From Gammaproteobacteria bacterium (lineage in GTDB: Bacteria > Pseudomonadota > Gammaproteobacteria > Ga0077536), in assembly GCA_016209015.1 (NCBI GenBank), contig JACQWY010000032.1:103427-167426 (forward strand): a DNA stretch of 64,000 bases, in the 5' to 3' direction. The position numbers and the translations under genes were made by a program. Position 1 is the first letter of the stretch. The number at the start of each line of letters is the position of its first letter. The notes beneath the pieces were generated by a model that saw nothing but the letters and a program-made list of their open reading frames with translations, searched no databases and was not told the DNA's origin. Below are positions 20,041-28,341 of the stretch, piece by piece.

Positions 20041-20068
20041 GTCCGATTACGCCTTCGGCTAATCGGAC
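20041..20068. repeat. GTCCGATTA/TAATCGGAC hairpin repeat
   Basis: GTCCGATTA (20041-20049) pairs with TAATCGGAC (20060-20068); the inner bases GCC/GGC extend the stem around TTC. It resembles the widespread 'CGATTACGC..GCTAATCGG' intergenic repeat of proteobacteria. Confidence 0.7.
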
Positions 20069-20179
20069 CTACGACGTCCTTTCTTTCAGGGATTGAGACC
20101 GGTGGCAGGCGCCTGCGGCCGCCTCTCCGCGCGCCCAGCAGTTCGGAGTGTGCAGAGCTTCCGCGAGAAATACTCCACG

Positions 20180-20350
20180 GCGTCGTCCCGGCGCAGGCCG
20201 GGACCCAGTTGGCGAACCTCGGCTGGCGCAGTCAACGCCGCGTTTCCAGCGTACCGACCCGCGACGTACCGTGTGAATTGAGGATTGGACCCGCGGATGA
20301 TCGTCGACGCCGTGGAGCAATGACTGGGTCCCGGCCTGCGCCGGGACGAC
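20180..20350. repeat. Palindrome-ended repeat related to family A
   Basis: The left end CGTCGTCCCGGCGCAGGCCG (20180-20199, continuing to GGACCCAGT) reappears inverted at 20322-20350. The layout of two inverted hairpins about 110 bp apart matches family A, with CCGG in place of the CGAG core, so it is a sister lineage. Confidence 0.7.
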
Positions 20351-20411
20351 GATGAGGAATACTTGGTGGCTGTGCCGGGGCTCGGCCGGGTTTTGCTCAG
20401 AGGTGATATCG

Positions 20412-20445
20412 GATGTTCCGACGCAGGAGGCGCATCGATCGCGTC
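20412..20445 (+). repeat. Family-B hairpin repeat, copy 2
   Basis: GATGTTCC, GACGCAGGA, GGCGCATC followed by GATCGCGTC; only four bases from the stop codon of the N-formylglutamate amidohydrolase-like gene. Confidence 0.8.
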
Positions 20446-20449
20446 GTCC

Positions 20450-21223
20450 TCAGACCTCGACCCCAATCGCCGCCGCCGCCTTGCGCAGCACGCGCGCGAG
20501 CCGCGCCGCCCATTCCGTCTGGCCCGCTTCCTCCGCGATCAAATCCTGGCGCATTTCGATCAGGGCATACGGGATCCCGGCCTGCTCCGCATATACCGGC
20601 ACGCCGTAATCGCCTTCGTCGGTGAGACGATAGGGCGCGTTGTCGCCGACGCAGAGCGCCGTCTCTTCGCGCAAGGCCGCGAGCATCGGATCCGTGAGGC
20701 GGCGATCGCGGTTCGAGAGCAACCCGATGTGCTGCGGACGCGCCGCGCCGAGGTAGACGGGCGTGAAGCTGTGGACGGAGACGTAGAGCAGCGGGCGGTT
20801 CGCCGCCTTGCGCGCTGCTATCGCATTCCCGATGGCGGCGCGATACGGCACGACGATCTCCTGCTGACGCGCCGTCTTCTCCGCTTCACTCAGGTTCTCG
20901 TTCGCGGTGATCGTCGTCGCTTCGCTGATCGTGGGGATCGAATCCTGGCGCCAGAAGTGACGATTGCAGTCGATCACGAGCCGCGAGTAGTTCTGCGCGA
21001 TCAGCGTCGCATCGAATTCCGCCGAGAGCCGTCGCGCGACGCCGAGTGCACCGATGTCCCAGCCGATGTGGCGGGCGATCTCGCTGTCCGGCAGGCCGAG
21101 TCGATTGAGGCATTCGGGGATGCGCTTCGAGGCATGGTCGCAGGTGAGCAGGATCGGGGAGCGGCCGTCCGGCCGTTCGAGGTTCAGGGCCGGCGGTTCG
21201 TGGGGCGCGAGCAGACGGATCAC
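20450..21223 (-). CDS. N-formylglutamate amidohydrolase family protein
   Basis: Predicted zinc-dependent deformylase or amidohydrolase (PF05013); the type enzyme HutG splits N-formyl-L-glutamate to formate and glutamate. The 257 residues include LLTCDHASKRIP near residue 30, NYSRLVIDCNR and YVSVHSFTPV, with the expected metal-binding His/Asp. The start is GTG 21223 with AGGAG upstream. No hut genes are nearby. It lies 86 bp downstream of the PPOX-fold gene on the same strand, so it may belong to the ligase-centred operon and act on a different N-acyl amino acid. Confidence 0.8.
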   Translation of the reverse strand: MIRLLAPHEPPALNLERPDGRSPILLTCDHASKRIPECLNRLGLPDSEIARHIGWDIGALGVARRLSAEFDATLIAQNYSRLVIDCNRHFWRQDSIPTISEATTITANENLSEAEKTARQQEIVVPYRAAIGNAIAARKAANRPLLYVSVHSFTPVYLGAARPQHIGLLSNRDRRLTDPMLAALREETALCVGDNAPYRLTDEGDYGVPVYAEQAGIPYALIEMRQDLIAEEAGQTEWAARLARVLRKAAAAIGVEV

Positions 21224-21309
21224 GGGTTGGACGTCTCCTGGATGGGTTGCGGGTATTCTCGCAGGCGCAAGCTTAACCGCGGCCTAACCGCTGACGGCAA
21301 TCGCAGCTC

Positions 21310-21840
21310 TCATGCCTTGCCTTCGCCCTCCGCCGGATACAGCTCCGGATGCTTGTAGCGCTTCGCCCAGCCGAAGCCCTGCCAGGTCGTGAGCTTCTTC
21401 GGCACGATCTTGAACGTCCAGCACGGCTCGACGTTCACCGAGCCGCGATACTCCTTCGCCTTCGCGCCGAGATAACGCGGGCCGGTATGCTTCTCGCCAA
21501 TCAAGTTCCAGATCGATTTTTCGCCGGTCATGAGATGCGGCCCGACGGCCGCTTCGACGACGACCGCCGTGCCTTCGCAGATGACTTTCCGGATCGGCGG
21601 CACCGGCTCGTCGACCACGAGCGAGACGCGGCCGTCGTGTGCCATGTAGTGACACCACTCCGAGCGCTCGCGGCCGACGATCCAGAACGCGATGCCGTCC
21701 CAGTGATACCAGACGGGTACGACATAGGGCCAGCCGTCCGGCTTCAGGCACGCGAGCCGCGCGAGCCAGGGGCCGTTCAGGAATTCGTTCATCTCGGCGG
21801 GCGTCATGCCGCCGAGCTTGTTGCCGCGCCAGTTGCTCAT
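21310..21840 (-). CDS. Pyridoxamine 5'-phosphate oxidase-fold (PPOX) protein
   Basis: Split-barrel flavin-binding protein of 176 residues. WLARLACLKPDGWPYVVPVW is the hallmark N-terminal strand pair, and RVSLVVDEP and the KVICEGTAVVV strand follow. Family members bind FMN, F420 or haem and carry out small redox steps; the specific role is unknown. The start codon lies two bases after the stop codon of the glutamine-synthetase-like gene, indicating translational coupling and a shared operon. Confidence 0.8.
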   Translation of the reverse strand: MSNWRGNKLGGMTPAEMNEFLNGPWLARLACLKPDGWPYVVPVWYHWDGIAFWIVGRERSEWCHYMAHDGRVSLVVDEPVPPIRKVICEGTAVVVEAAVGPHLMTGEKSIWNLIGEKHTGPRYLGAKAKEYRGSVNVEPCWTFKIVPKKLTTWQGFGWAKRYKHPELYPAEGEGKA

Positions 21841-21842
21841 CT

Positions 21843-23312
21843 TCAGAAGACCTCGAAGTATTCCTTGTGCTCCCAGTCCGTCACGTGCTGCAGGAAACGA
21901 TCGATCTCGCTCTGCTTCACGGCGAGGATGTAATCGACGAAGGCCGAACCGAAACCCTGGCGGTACACCTCGTTCACCTTCAGCGCCGCGGTCGCCTCCA
22001 TGAGGCTCGCCGGCAGCTTCGGCTTGTCGGAGGAATAGGGTGTGGGATCGAGCGGCCCGGGCTCGAGCTTGCGATCGAGACCGGCGAGGCCCGCGGTGAT
22101 CTGGGATGCCATGTAGAGATAGGGATTCGCGCAGGGCTCGCCGGCGCGGTTCTCGATGTGCGCGGAGTTGTCGCCGGGCTCCCCGAGCACGCGGATCATC
22201 GCGGCCCGGTTCTCCGTGCCCCAGGTGATCTTGTCGGGGGCGAAGGAGTTCGGACGGTAGCGCTTGTAGCCGTTGATCGTCGGCGTACTGAACACGCAGC
22301 CCGCGGCCGCGTTCTCGAGGATGCCGGCGACGAACTGCCGGCCGAGCGCGGAGAGCGGCCACTCGCGATCCTCGCGGTTCGTGAAGAGATTCTCGCCGGT
22401 GTGCGCCGCGCACAGCGACTGGTGCAGATGCCAGCCGCTCGCGAAGAAATTCGGCAGCGCGGGCCGCGTCATGAACGTCGCGTGATAGCCGTGACGGCGG
22501 CAGATCTGCTTCGTCGCCGTGCGGAACAGCAGCATGTTGTCCGCGCTCGTCACGCCGCGCAGCGGGTCGAACGTGAACTCGCACTGGCCCGGGCCCCACT
22601 CGTCCTCCATCGTCCGCAGCGGCAGGCCGAGCCCTTCGAGATTGTCATGCAGGATCTGCAGGATCGGATCGATCTCGTCCTGGCGTTCCTCCGTCAGATA
22701 CTGGAAGCCATGCGCGATGCAGCTCACCCGCGGCGGCTCCGGCGGCCAGCCCGACTGCTCGGGCGTCAGCATGCGATCCTCGATCTTCGTGATGTAGAAC
22801 TCGACCTCGAGTCCGCTCACGTAATCCATGCCGCACGCGTTCAACTCGGCGAGCTTCCTCTTCATCAACGCACGCGTGTCGAAGGGCACGGGCTCGCCGC
22901 TCGAGAGATGCATCTCCGAGAGGATCCAGCCCGTGCGCGCAGCCCAGGGCAGGCGGCGGAACGTCAGCGGATCGGGCACGAGGATCGCATCCGGCCCACC
23001 GGCGAGCGCGGTGACGCCCAAGCCGCCGTCCTGCGAGAACATCGGCGCGAAGATGTGGTTCGTGGTGTCCATGAACAGCGTCGCGGTCTGGAAGTCGATG
23101 CCGTTCTCGAGGGCCAGCAGGAAATCGTGGACCATGACGTGCTTGCCGCGCACGAGGCCATGCTGATCGCCCCAGGCGATGCGGATGGTGCGGAGATCGT
23201 GCTGCTTGATCTCGGCCTTGATGCGATCGATGGCCTCGCGCTGCGCCTGGTTGTGGAGCCCGTGCCGCTCGACGAATTTGCGTTGTCCGACGCTGCCGTC
23301 CTGTATGCTCAT
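21843..23312 (-). CDS. Glutamine synthetase family ligase (GlnA-like)
   Basis: Class III/GSI-fold ligase of 489 residues that would join glutamate, or a glutamate-like acid, to an amine or ammonia with ATP. Visible are GLEVEFYITKIEDR (metal-binding Glu), ECEFTF-like GQCEFTF, SGWHLHQSL (the HxH nucleotide site), NGYKRYRPNSFAPDKITWG and AHIENRAGEPCANPYLY with catalytic Arg/Glu. It lacks the GlnA adenylylation-tyrosine segment, so it is a specialised paralogue (PuuA, gamma-glutamylmethylamide synthetase or similar). ATG 23312 follows a good promoter; the PPOX gene is coupled downstream. Confidence 0.88.
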   Translation of the reverse strand: MSIQDGSVGQRKFVERHGLHNQAQREAIDRIKAEIKQHDLRTIRIAWGDQHGLVRGKHVMVHDFLLALENGIDFQTATLFMDTTNHIFAPMFSQDGGLGVTALAGGPDAILVPDPLTFRRLPWAARTGWILSEMHLSSGEPVPFDTRALMKRKLAELNACGMDYVSGLEVEFYITKIEDRMLTPEQSGWPPEPPRVSCIAHGFQYLTEERQDEIDPILQILHDNLEGLGLPLRTMEDEWGPGQCEFTFDPLRGVTSADNMLLFRTATKQICRRHGYHATFMTRPALPNFFASGWHLHQSLCAAHTGENLFTNREDREWPLSALGRQFVAGILENAAAGCVFSTPTINGYKRYRPNSFAPDKITWGTENRAAMIRVLGEPGDNSAHIENRAGEPCANPYLYMASQITAGLAGLDRKLEPGPLDPTPYSSDKPKLPASLMEATAALKVNEVYRQGFGSAFVDYILAVKQSEIDRFLQHVTDWEHKEYFEVF

Positions 23313-23342
23313 CACCCGCCCCCGTTTGACTCGCCCCGGTCG

Positions 23343-23371
23343 AGTATAGAGAGCCGCGCCGCGGGCGCCAA
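23343..23371 (-). promoter_or_regulatory. Candidate promoter for the GlnA-like operon
   Basis: Reading the minus strand, TTGGCG (23371-23366), a 17-base spacer and TATACT (23348-23343) precede the ligase start by about 30 bases. It is the best -35/-10 match I found in the window. Confidence 0.5.
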
Positions 23372-23419
23372 TGGGCCGGCGATGGCCTATCATGGCGACG
23401 AACGATTCGAGGATCCCGC

Positions 23420-24076
23420 ATGCCTGGAACAAACCTGACGCGCGACGTGCCGCTGCTCCCGGGCCGCTCCGCGCTGCTCGTGATCGACGTCCAGAACTTC
23501 TGCTGCCACGCGTCAGGCGGCATGTTCGCGGGCTGCACGCCCGCCGCGCGGGAGACGCGCTTCGGCTACTACGAGCGGCAGCTCCAGACCGTCGCCGTGC
23601 CGAACATGCAGCGGGCGATCGCGGCGTGTCGCGCGCGCGGGGTCGAAGTGATCTACACGACGATCGAGGCCCTCACCGCGGACGGCCGCGACCAGAGCCT
23701 CGACTACAAGATCAGCGGCATCCTCGTGCCGAAGGGGAGCTGGGAGGCGCGCGTGATCGCCGAGATCGCGCCGGCCGCGGACGAGATCTTCCTGCCGAAG
23801 ACGGCCTCGAGCGTCTTCAACGCGACGAACGTCGAGTACGTGCTCCGCAACCTCGGTGTCGAGCGTCTCGCGATCATGGGCGTGGTGACGGATCAATGCG
23901 TCGAGAGCGCGGTGCGCGACGCCTGTGATCGCGGCTTCCTCGTCACGCTCGTGACCGATGCCTGCGCAACGCTCTCGCAGGAGCGGCACGACGCCTCGCT
24001 GCGGGCGATCAAGGGCTATTGCCGGCAGGTGGCGACGGCGGCGCTCGTGGCGGAGTTGTCCGGGAAAGGGGGCTGA
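23420..24076 (+). CDS. Isochorismatase-family cysteine hydrolase
   Basis: Hydrolase of 218 residues with the catalytic triad Asp23 (VIDVQN), Lys127 (LPKTASS) and Cys160 (TDQCVESA), preceded by the cis-peptide GVVTDQC. Related enzymes split ureidoacrylate, N-carbamoylsarcosine, nicotinamide or other amides. The start ATG 23420 has GAGG at seven bases. It is divergent from the GlnA-like ligase with 107 bp between start codons, so the two may be co-regulated and belong to one amide or amine pathway. Specificity is unknown. Confidence 0.85.
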   Translation: MPGTNLTRDVPLLPGRSALLVIDVQNFCCHASGGMFAGCTPAARETRFGYYERQLQTVAVPNMQRAIAACRARGVEVIYTTIEALTADGRDQSLDYKISGILVPKGSWEARVIAEIAPAADEIFLPKTASSVFNATNVEYVLRNLGVERLAIMGVVTDQCVESAVRDACDRGFLVTLVTDACATLSQERHDASLRAIKGYCRQVATAALVAELSGKGG

Positions 24077-24231
24077 CGCGCGGAGTGCCGGGGTCTGACG
24101 CGTGGGGGTGACCCGCTGCGCCTTCGCCGAGATCTGGCTCGCCGGAGGCTCACGGAGCAGCGCGTTATCCACGCGCGTCATACCCCGGCTTCCAGGGCGC
24201 CGAATCGAAGGCGATTCCAGAGCGCGAAGAC

Positions 24232-24264
24232 CGCGATCGATGCGCCTCCTGCGTCGGCGCATCC
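24232..24264 (-). repeat. Family-B hairpin repeat, copy 3
   Basis: Inverted copy: GCGATCGATGCGCCTCCTGC and on, forming the GATGCGCC/GGCGCATC stem with perfect arms. It ends about ten bases from the stop codon of the DUF445 gene. The rest of 24077-24273 shows nothing. Confidence 0.8.
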
Positions 24265-24273
24265 TATAGAGAA

Positions 24274-25602
24274 TCAGCCCCGCACCAGCTCCGTGATCCC
24301 ATAGATCAACAACCCCACCGAGCCCCCCACCAGCGTGCCGCTGAACCGGATGTACTGCAGATCGCGCCCGATGTTGAGCTCGACCTGCTCGACCATGTAG
24401 CGATCGTCCCAGGCCGCGATCTGACGTTCGATGAATTCGACGAGCTTGCCGCGATAGTCCTCGACGAAACGCGTCGCGGCGGCGTCTACGCGCTCGTTGA
24501 TCCAGGCCTGCATGTCCGTATCCGCGGCGAGCCGCGTGCCGAGCCGCACCCACATCGAGCTCAGGCGCGCGCCGAGCGCGGAATCGGCCGCGCCGAGGTC
24601 GCGGACGATCCAGCCTTTGAAATCCGTCCAGAGCTGATGCAGATACGCCGCGAGCTCGGGGCGGGCGAGGACTTCGTCGCGCAGGCGCTCGAGACGCAGT
24701 CGGTAGGCGGGATCCGATTCCAGGCGCGCGACGAACGTCGCGACCTGCACGTCGAACTCGCGGCGCACGCTGTGATCGGGATCCGCGTTGATCTCTTCCA
24801 GCAGGCGATGCACCGCGGCGACGACCTTGTCGGCGGAGAACCGCCCGAGAATCTCGTCGAGCTGGATACCGACGCGGGCGAGCCACTTGTAGCGCAGCGC
24901 ATCGAGCTCCTTCGCGATGGCGTCGATGATGCGCGCACGGATCTCCTCGCGGTCGAGCATCGCGCCGAGCTGCTTCAGCACGGCGTCGAGCAGCGCCTGG
25001 TGACGGCCGCGATCGGTGAGCGCGCCGAGGAGTTTGCCCGAGAGCTCGGCGACGTCGACCTCGAGCAGGCGGTTCGTCACCGTCGCCTGCAGGTAATGCC
25101 GCACGCGCTCGTCGTCCACGGCATCGAGCATGAAGCGCGCGGCGCGGAGCGCGTAGCCGCTGAGGGCCGCGGCATACCGGGGCGCGACGAGCGCCGCCGA
25201 GAGGCGCTGCGCGGGATTGAATTCGCGGACGCGATCGAGGACCGCGGTCGTCGTGAGGAAATGCGAGACGATGAAGCTCGACAGGCGGCGGCCGAGCGCG
25301 GCGCGGCTGCGCGGAATGATCGCAGTGTGCGGGAACGGCAGGCCGAGCGGATGGCGGAACAGCGCCGTGACCGCGAACCAGTCGGCGAGCGCGCCGACCA
25401 TCGCGGCCTCCGCGAACGCCGCGACCGCGGCGAGGCCGGGATAGCGCCCCTCCAGCGCCCGCGCGGCGGCGTAGAGCACCGTCACTGCGAGCAGCAAGCC
25501 GCTCGCGGCCCACTTCGCGCGCGACAACGCCTGCCTTCGTTCGTGGAGCGCGGAATCGGTGTCGGTCGGGCTCATGAGAAACGGGTCGTGCGTGCTGTCC
25601 AT
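24274..25602 (-). CDS. DUF445 family membrane protein
   Basis: Membrane-anchored protein of unknown function (PF04286, YjiN-like). After a short cytosolic segment come two hydrophobic stretches (residues about 35-80) containing EAAMVGALADWFAVTALFRHP, the family signature, then a long amphipathic helical region and a final hydrophobic segment GTLVGGSVGLLIYGITELV. ATG 25602 gives 442 residues; ATG 25575 is a possible alternative and neither has a clear ribosome binding site. It diverges from the ABC exporter gene, 123 bp apart. Confidence 0.85.
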   Translation of the reverse strand: MDSTHDPFLMSPTDTDSALHERRQALSRAKWAASGLLLAVTVLYAAARALEGRYPGLAAVAAFAEAAMVGALADWFAVTALFRHPLGLPFPHTAIIPRSRAALGRRLSSFIVSHFLTTTAVLDRVREFNPAQRLSAALVAPRYAAALSGYALRAARFMLDAVDDERVRHYLQATVTNRLLEVDVAELSGKLLGALTDRGRHQALLDAVLKQLGAMLDREEIRARIIDAIAKELDALRYKWLARVGIQLDEILGRFSADKVVAAVHRLLEEINADPDHSVRREFDVQVATFVARLESDPAYRLRLERLRDEVLARPELAAYLHQLWTDFKGWIVRDLGAADSALGARLSSMWVRLGTRLAADTDMQAWINERVDAAATRFVEDYRGKLVEFIERQIAAWDDRYMVEQVELNIGRDLQYIRFSGTLVGGSVGLLIYGITELVRG

Positions 25603-25725
25603 GATCGTCGGACCGCGCGTCCCGCGGGCAATTCCGGGGCGTGACCGATGTCGCGTATGGTCGCAGCACGGCGCCGCGAGGGGAAGCCGTGTTACTCTGC
25701 CGGCACTTCTTCTCCTGCGACCCCG

Positions 25726-27498
25726 ATGGCGAAACCGGACACCTCGCGCCCGCGCGGCGAACTGCGCCGTCTCGGCCTCCTGCTGCGCTTCGTGCGGCCC
25801 TACTGGCCGCGTGCCGTCGCCGCCGGCATCGCGCTCGTCGTCGCGGCCTCGGCCGTGCTCGGCATCGGCCAGGGCCTGCGGCGCGTGATCGATCACGGCA
25901 TCGCGCGCGGCGATCCGGGGCTGCTCGACCAGGCGCTCGTCGGCCTGCTCGGCGTCGTCGCGGTCATGGCCGTCGCGACGTACTGCCGCTACTACTTCGT
26001 GTCCTGGCTCGGCGAGCGCGTGACGGCCGACATCCGCCGCGCGGTGTTCGATCACCTGCTCGAGCTCTCGCCCGGCTACTTCGAGCTGACGCGAACGGGG
26101 GAAGTCATCTCGCGCCTGACGAACGACACCTCGCTGCTCGAAGTCGTCATCGGCTCGTCGGTCTCGCTCGCGCTGCGCAACGTGCTGCTCATGCTCGGCG
26201 GCCTCGGCATGCTCGCCTACACGTCGCTGAAACTGACGGCCTTCGTGCTCGTCGGCGTGCCGGTCGTGCTGCTGCCCATCATCTTCGCCGGCAAGCGCGT
26301 GCGGGCGCTGTCGCGCGCGAACCAGGATCGCCTCGCGGACGTCGCGGCCTACGTCGACGAAACGCTGCACGAGATCCGCACCGTGCAGGCCTATACGCAC
26401 GAGGGCACGGACCGCGCCGGCTTCGGCGCGCGCGTCGAAACCCAGTTCGCGACCGCGAAGCGGCGCATCTCGGTGCGCGCGGCCCTGATCGCGACCGTCA
26501 TCCTGCTCGCGTTCGGCGCGATCGGCCTCATCCTCTGGATCGGCGGCCACGACGTCGTCGCGGGCCGCATCTCGCCCGGCGATCTCTCGGCGTTCGTGTT
26601 CTACGCCGTGCTCGTGGCCGGCGGCTTCGCGGCGGTCGCGGAAGTGATCGGCGATCTGCAGCGCGCCGCGGGCGCGGCCGAGCGTCTCGTCGAATTGCTC
26701 GAGACCGAGCCGCAGATCGTCGCGCCGGCTGCGCCGATCGCGTTACCAGAGCCGGCGCGCGGCGAAGTGGAATTCGAGCGCGTCGTGTTCGCCTATCCCT
26801 CGCGGCTCGACACACCGGCGCTAGACGGTATGAGCCTCCGCGTCGCGCCGGGCGAGAAGCTCGCGCTCGTCGGGCCTTCGGGCGCCGGCAAGACGACGGT
26901 GTTCCAGCTCCTGCTCCGCTTCTACGACCCGCAGTCGGGCAGCATCCGCATCGACGGCGTCGACACGCTCGCCGCCGATCCGCTGGCGCTGCGCCGCCAC
27001 CTCGCGCTCGTGCCGCAGGATCCGGTGATCTTCGCGACGAACGTGCTGGAGAACGTGCGCTATGCGCGCCCGGGGGCCTCGGTCGAGGAAGTGGAGGAAG
27101 CGTGCCACGCGGCCTATGCAAGCGAATTCATCGAACGTCTACCGCAGGGCCTCATGAGCGAGCTCGGCGAACGCGGCGTGCGCCTCTCCGGCGGCCAGCG
27201 CCAGCGCCTGGCGATCGCACGCGCCATCCTCGCGCGCCGCCCGGTGCTGCTCCTCGACGAGGCGACGAGCGCGCTCGATGCGGAATCGGAGCGCCTCGTG
27301 CAACTCGCGCTCGCCGGGCTCATGCGCGATCACACCACACTCATCATCGCCCACCGCCTCGCGACCGTGCTGAACGCGGATCGCATCGCCGTGCTCGAGC
27401 ACGGACGCATCATCGAGGTCGGCACGCATGCGGAGCTCGCGGCGGCGGGCGGGCTGTATGCGCAGCTCGCGGCGTTGCAGTTCGGGTTGGAGGCGTGA
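25726..27498 (+). CDS. ABC exporter, fused permease and ATPase
   Basis: Second half-transporter of the window, 590 residues. Six hydrophobic segments occupy about 25-310. The ATPase carries Walker A (VGPSGAGKTT), a Q-loop, the signature LSGGQRQRLAIARAIL, Walker B (VLLLDEATSALD) and IIAHRLATV. It is closer to the MsbA/lipid or multidrug exporter type than to the first ABC protein of the window. ATG 25726 is chosen because the conserved permease follows; an upstream extension is possible but Arg-rich. Substrate unknown. Confidence 0.88.
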   Translation: MAKPDTSRPRGELRRLGLLLRFVRPYWPRAVAAGIALVVAASAVLGIGQGLRRVIDHGIARGDPGLLDQALVGLLGVVAVMAVATYCRYYFVSWLGERVTADIRRAVFDHLLELSPGYFELTRTGEVISRLTNDTSLLEVVIGSSVSLALRNVLLMLGGLGMLAYTSLKLTAFVLVGVPVVLLPIIFAGKRVRALSRANQDRLADVAAYVDETLHEIRTVQAYTHEGTDRAGFGARVETQFATAKRRISVRAALIATVILLAFGAIGLILWIGGHDVVAGRISPGDLSAFVFYAVLVAGGFAAVAEVIGDLQRAAGAAERLVELLETEPQIVAPAAPIALPEPARGEVEFERVVFAYPSRLDTPALDGMSLRVAPGEKLALVGPSGAGKTTVFQLLLRFYDPQSGSIRIDGVDTLAADPLALRRHLALVPQDPVIFATNVLENVRYARPGASVEEVEEACHAAYASEFIERLPQGLMSELGERGVRLSGGQRQRLAIARAILARRPVLLLDEATSALDAESERLVQLALAGLMRDHTTLIIAHRLATVLNADRIAVLEHGRIIEVGTHAELAAAGGLYAQLAALQFGLEA

Positions 27499-27565
27499 GG
27501 GGCTGCATGACGAGAACTCGTCATCAGGGAGGATCAGGCGGGTGAAGCTCTCTTACTACGCCTAG

Positions 27566-27677
27566 GGAAGCTCTGAACAAGTTCAGAGCTTCCGGCGGCA
27601 CAGGGATGTGCCGCCGTGAACAGTGGCGTAAGCCATTGTTCACGTAAGGTCGGCAAGAACCACGCTTCTTGCCGACC
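27566..27677. repeat. Array of four consecutive hairpins
   Basis: Four different stem-loops lie end to end: 27566-27593 (perfect 13-bp stem GGAAGCTCTGAAC, 2-base loop), 27594-27615 (perfect 9-bp stem GGCGGCACA, loop GGGA), 27616-27643 (GTGAACA and TGGC arms with one G/T mismatch, loop GTAA) and 27648-27677 (perfect 12-bp stem GGTCGGCAAGAA, 6-base loop). There is no gene inside. It lies between the ABC exporter and hicA, which converge on it. Confidence 0.8.
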
Positions 27678-27689
27678 GTGCTCTGAAAA

Positions 27690-27842
27690 GTCCAGGATGG
27701 GGACGAGGATCGATATGGCTGCAGTTGGCCGGTTCGATCCTGATGTGAACTCGATCTTGAATAGGACAGCGCCATCGACCTCGAGAGGGATCGGCAGCAG
27801 ATTGTCGAAGGCGATACCAAGTGTAACGCCACGCGCCGGCCG
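27690..27842 (-). other. Open, protein-like stretch downstream of hicA, possibly a gene remnant
   Basis: On the minus strand, in the same frame as hicA and straight after its TGA, the translation runs LGIAFDNLLPIPLEV and KIEFTSGSN without a stop into the hairpin array. Residue composition is more protein-like than the usual GC-driven frames, but there is no start codon or ribosome binding site. It could be the tail of a decayed gene or chance. Confidence 0.3.
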
Positions 27843-28031
27843 TCAGCGGGGAGCTTCGATCCCGAGGTCTTTGCAGATCTTACGCACAAGTTGGTCATCT
27901 ATCTCCCGGTGACGCGGGACTGCCGACCGCTTGCCGGATTCCTGATGCTGCCACCAGGACTGCCGCCCACCCTCTCGCGACAGGGCACATCCCATCAGCT
28001 CGAGATGGCGGACCAGATCCCGCCGCTTCAT
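27843..28031 (-). CDS. hicA: HicA-type mRNA interferase toxin
   Basis: 62-residue toxin of the double-stranded-RNA-binding-like HicA family, which cleaves mRNA when not bound by HicB. KRRDLVRHLELMGCALSREG is the N-terminal helix and strand, and the catalytic His lies in a variant context (WWQHQESGKRSAVPRHREID). Its ATG overlaps the hicB stop by four bases (ATGA), a typical arrangement of coupled toxin-antitoxin genes. Confidence 0.85.
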   Translation of the reverse strand: MKRRDLVRHLELMGCALSREGGRQSWWQHQESGKRSAVPRHREIDDQLVRKICKDLGIEAPR

Positions 28032-28240
28032 ACGGCGATTTCCATCTCCTCGTATTCGCCTCCCGCCGCGCGGAGGGCATCCAGCCGATTGAATTCGAGC
28101 GCCTCCCTCAGCGTGACACGCAGCGTATCGAGCAATCCCTCGCGCGAGGCTTCCTGACAATTCACGCCGGGCACTTCCTGGATCCAGCCGATCCACCAGG
28201 CGCCTTCCTGTTTGATGACGGCCGTGTAATTCGTATTCAT
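28028..28240 (-). CDS. hicB: HicB-type antitoxin
   Basis: 70-residue antitoxin with the partial RNase H-like HicB fold: YTAVIKQEGAWWIGWIQEVP and GVNCQEASREGLLDTLRVTL match the family, ending in ALEFNRL. It is short and lacks the C-terminal DNA-binding domain of longer HicB proteins, so repression of its own promoter may need another factor or may not occur. It is first in the operon, ahead of hicA. Confidence 0.85.
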   Translation of the reverse strand: MNTNYTAVIKQEGAWWIGWIQEVPGVNCQEASREGLLDTLRVTLREALEFNRLDALRAAGGEYEEMEIAV

Positions 28241-28341
28241 GGCCAGAGTGTATTCCTATTCCTACGGCAGCAAAATCAGGCAACGGGCGTGACCGCCGTG
28301 TCCGGTCGGTGAGAATTTCCTTTGCTGATCGGGCATACGCC

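Larger units (their letters stand above)
19775..20449. other. 675-bp gap made largely of repeats
   Basis: Between the SDR and the N-formylglutamate amidohydrolase-like gene there is no convincing coding frame. The gap holds three separate hairpin repeats, listed individually at 20041, 20180 and 20412. Confidence 0.6.

Noticed and set aside
23513-25669. 718-codon minus-strand frame across the isochorismatase and DUF445 region
   Set aside because: It runs antisense to a recognised hydrolase and out of frame with DUF445; no motifs.
27566-27677. CRISPR array
   Set aside because: The hairpins differ in sequence and there are no regular spacers or cas genes.
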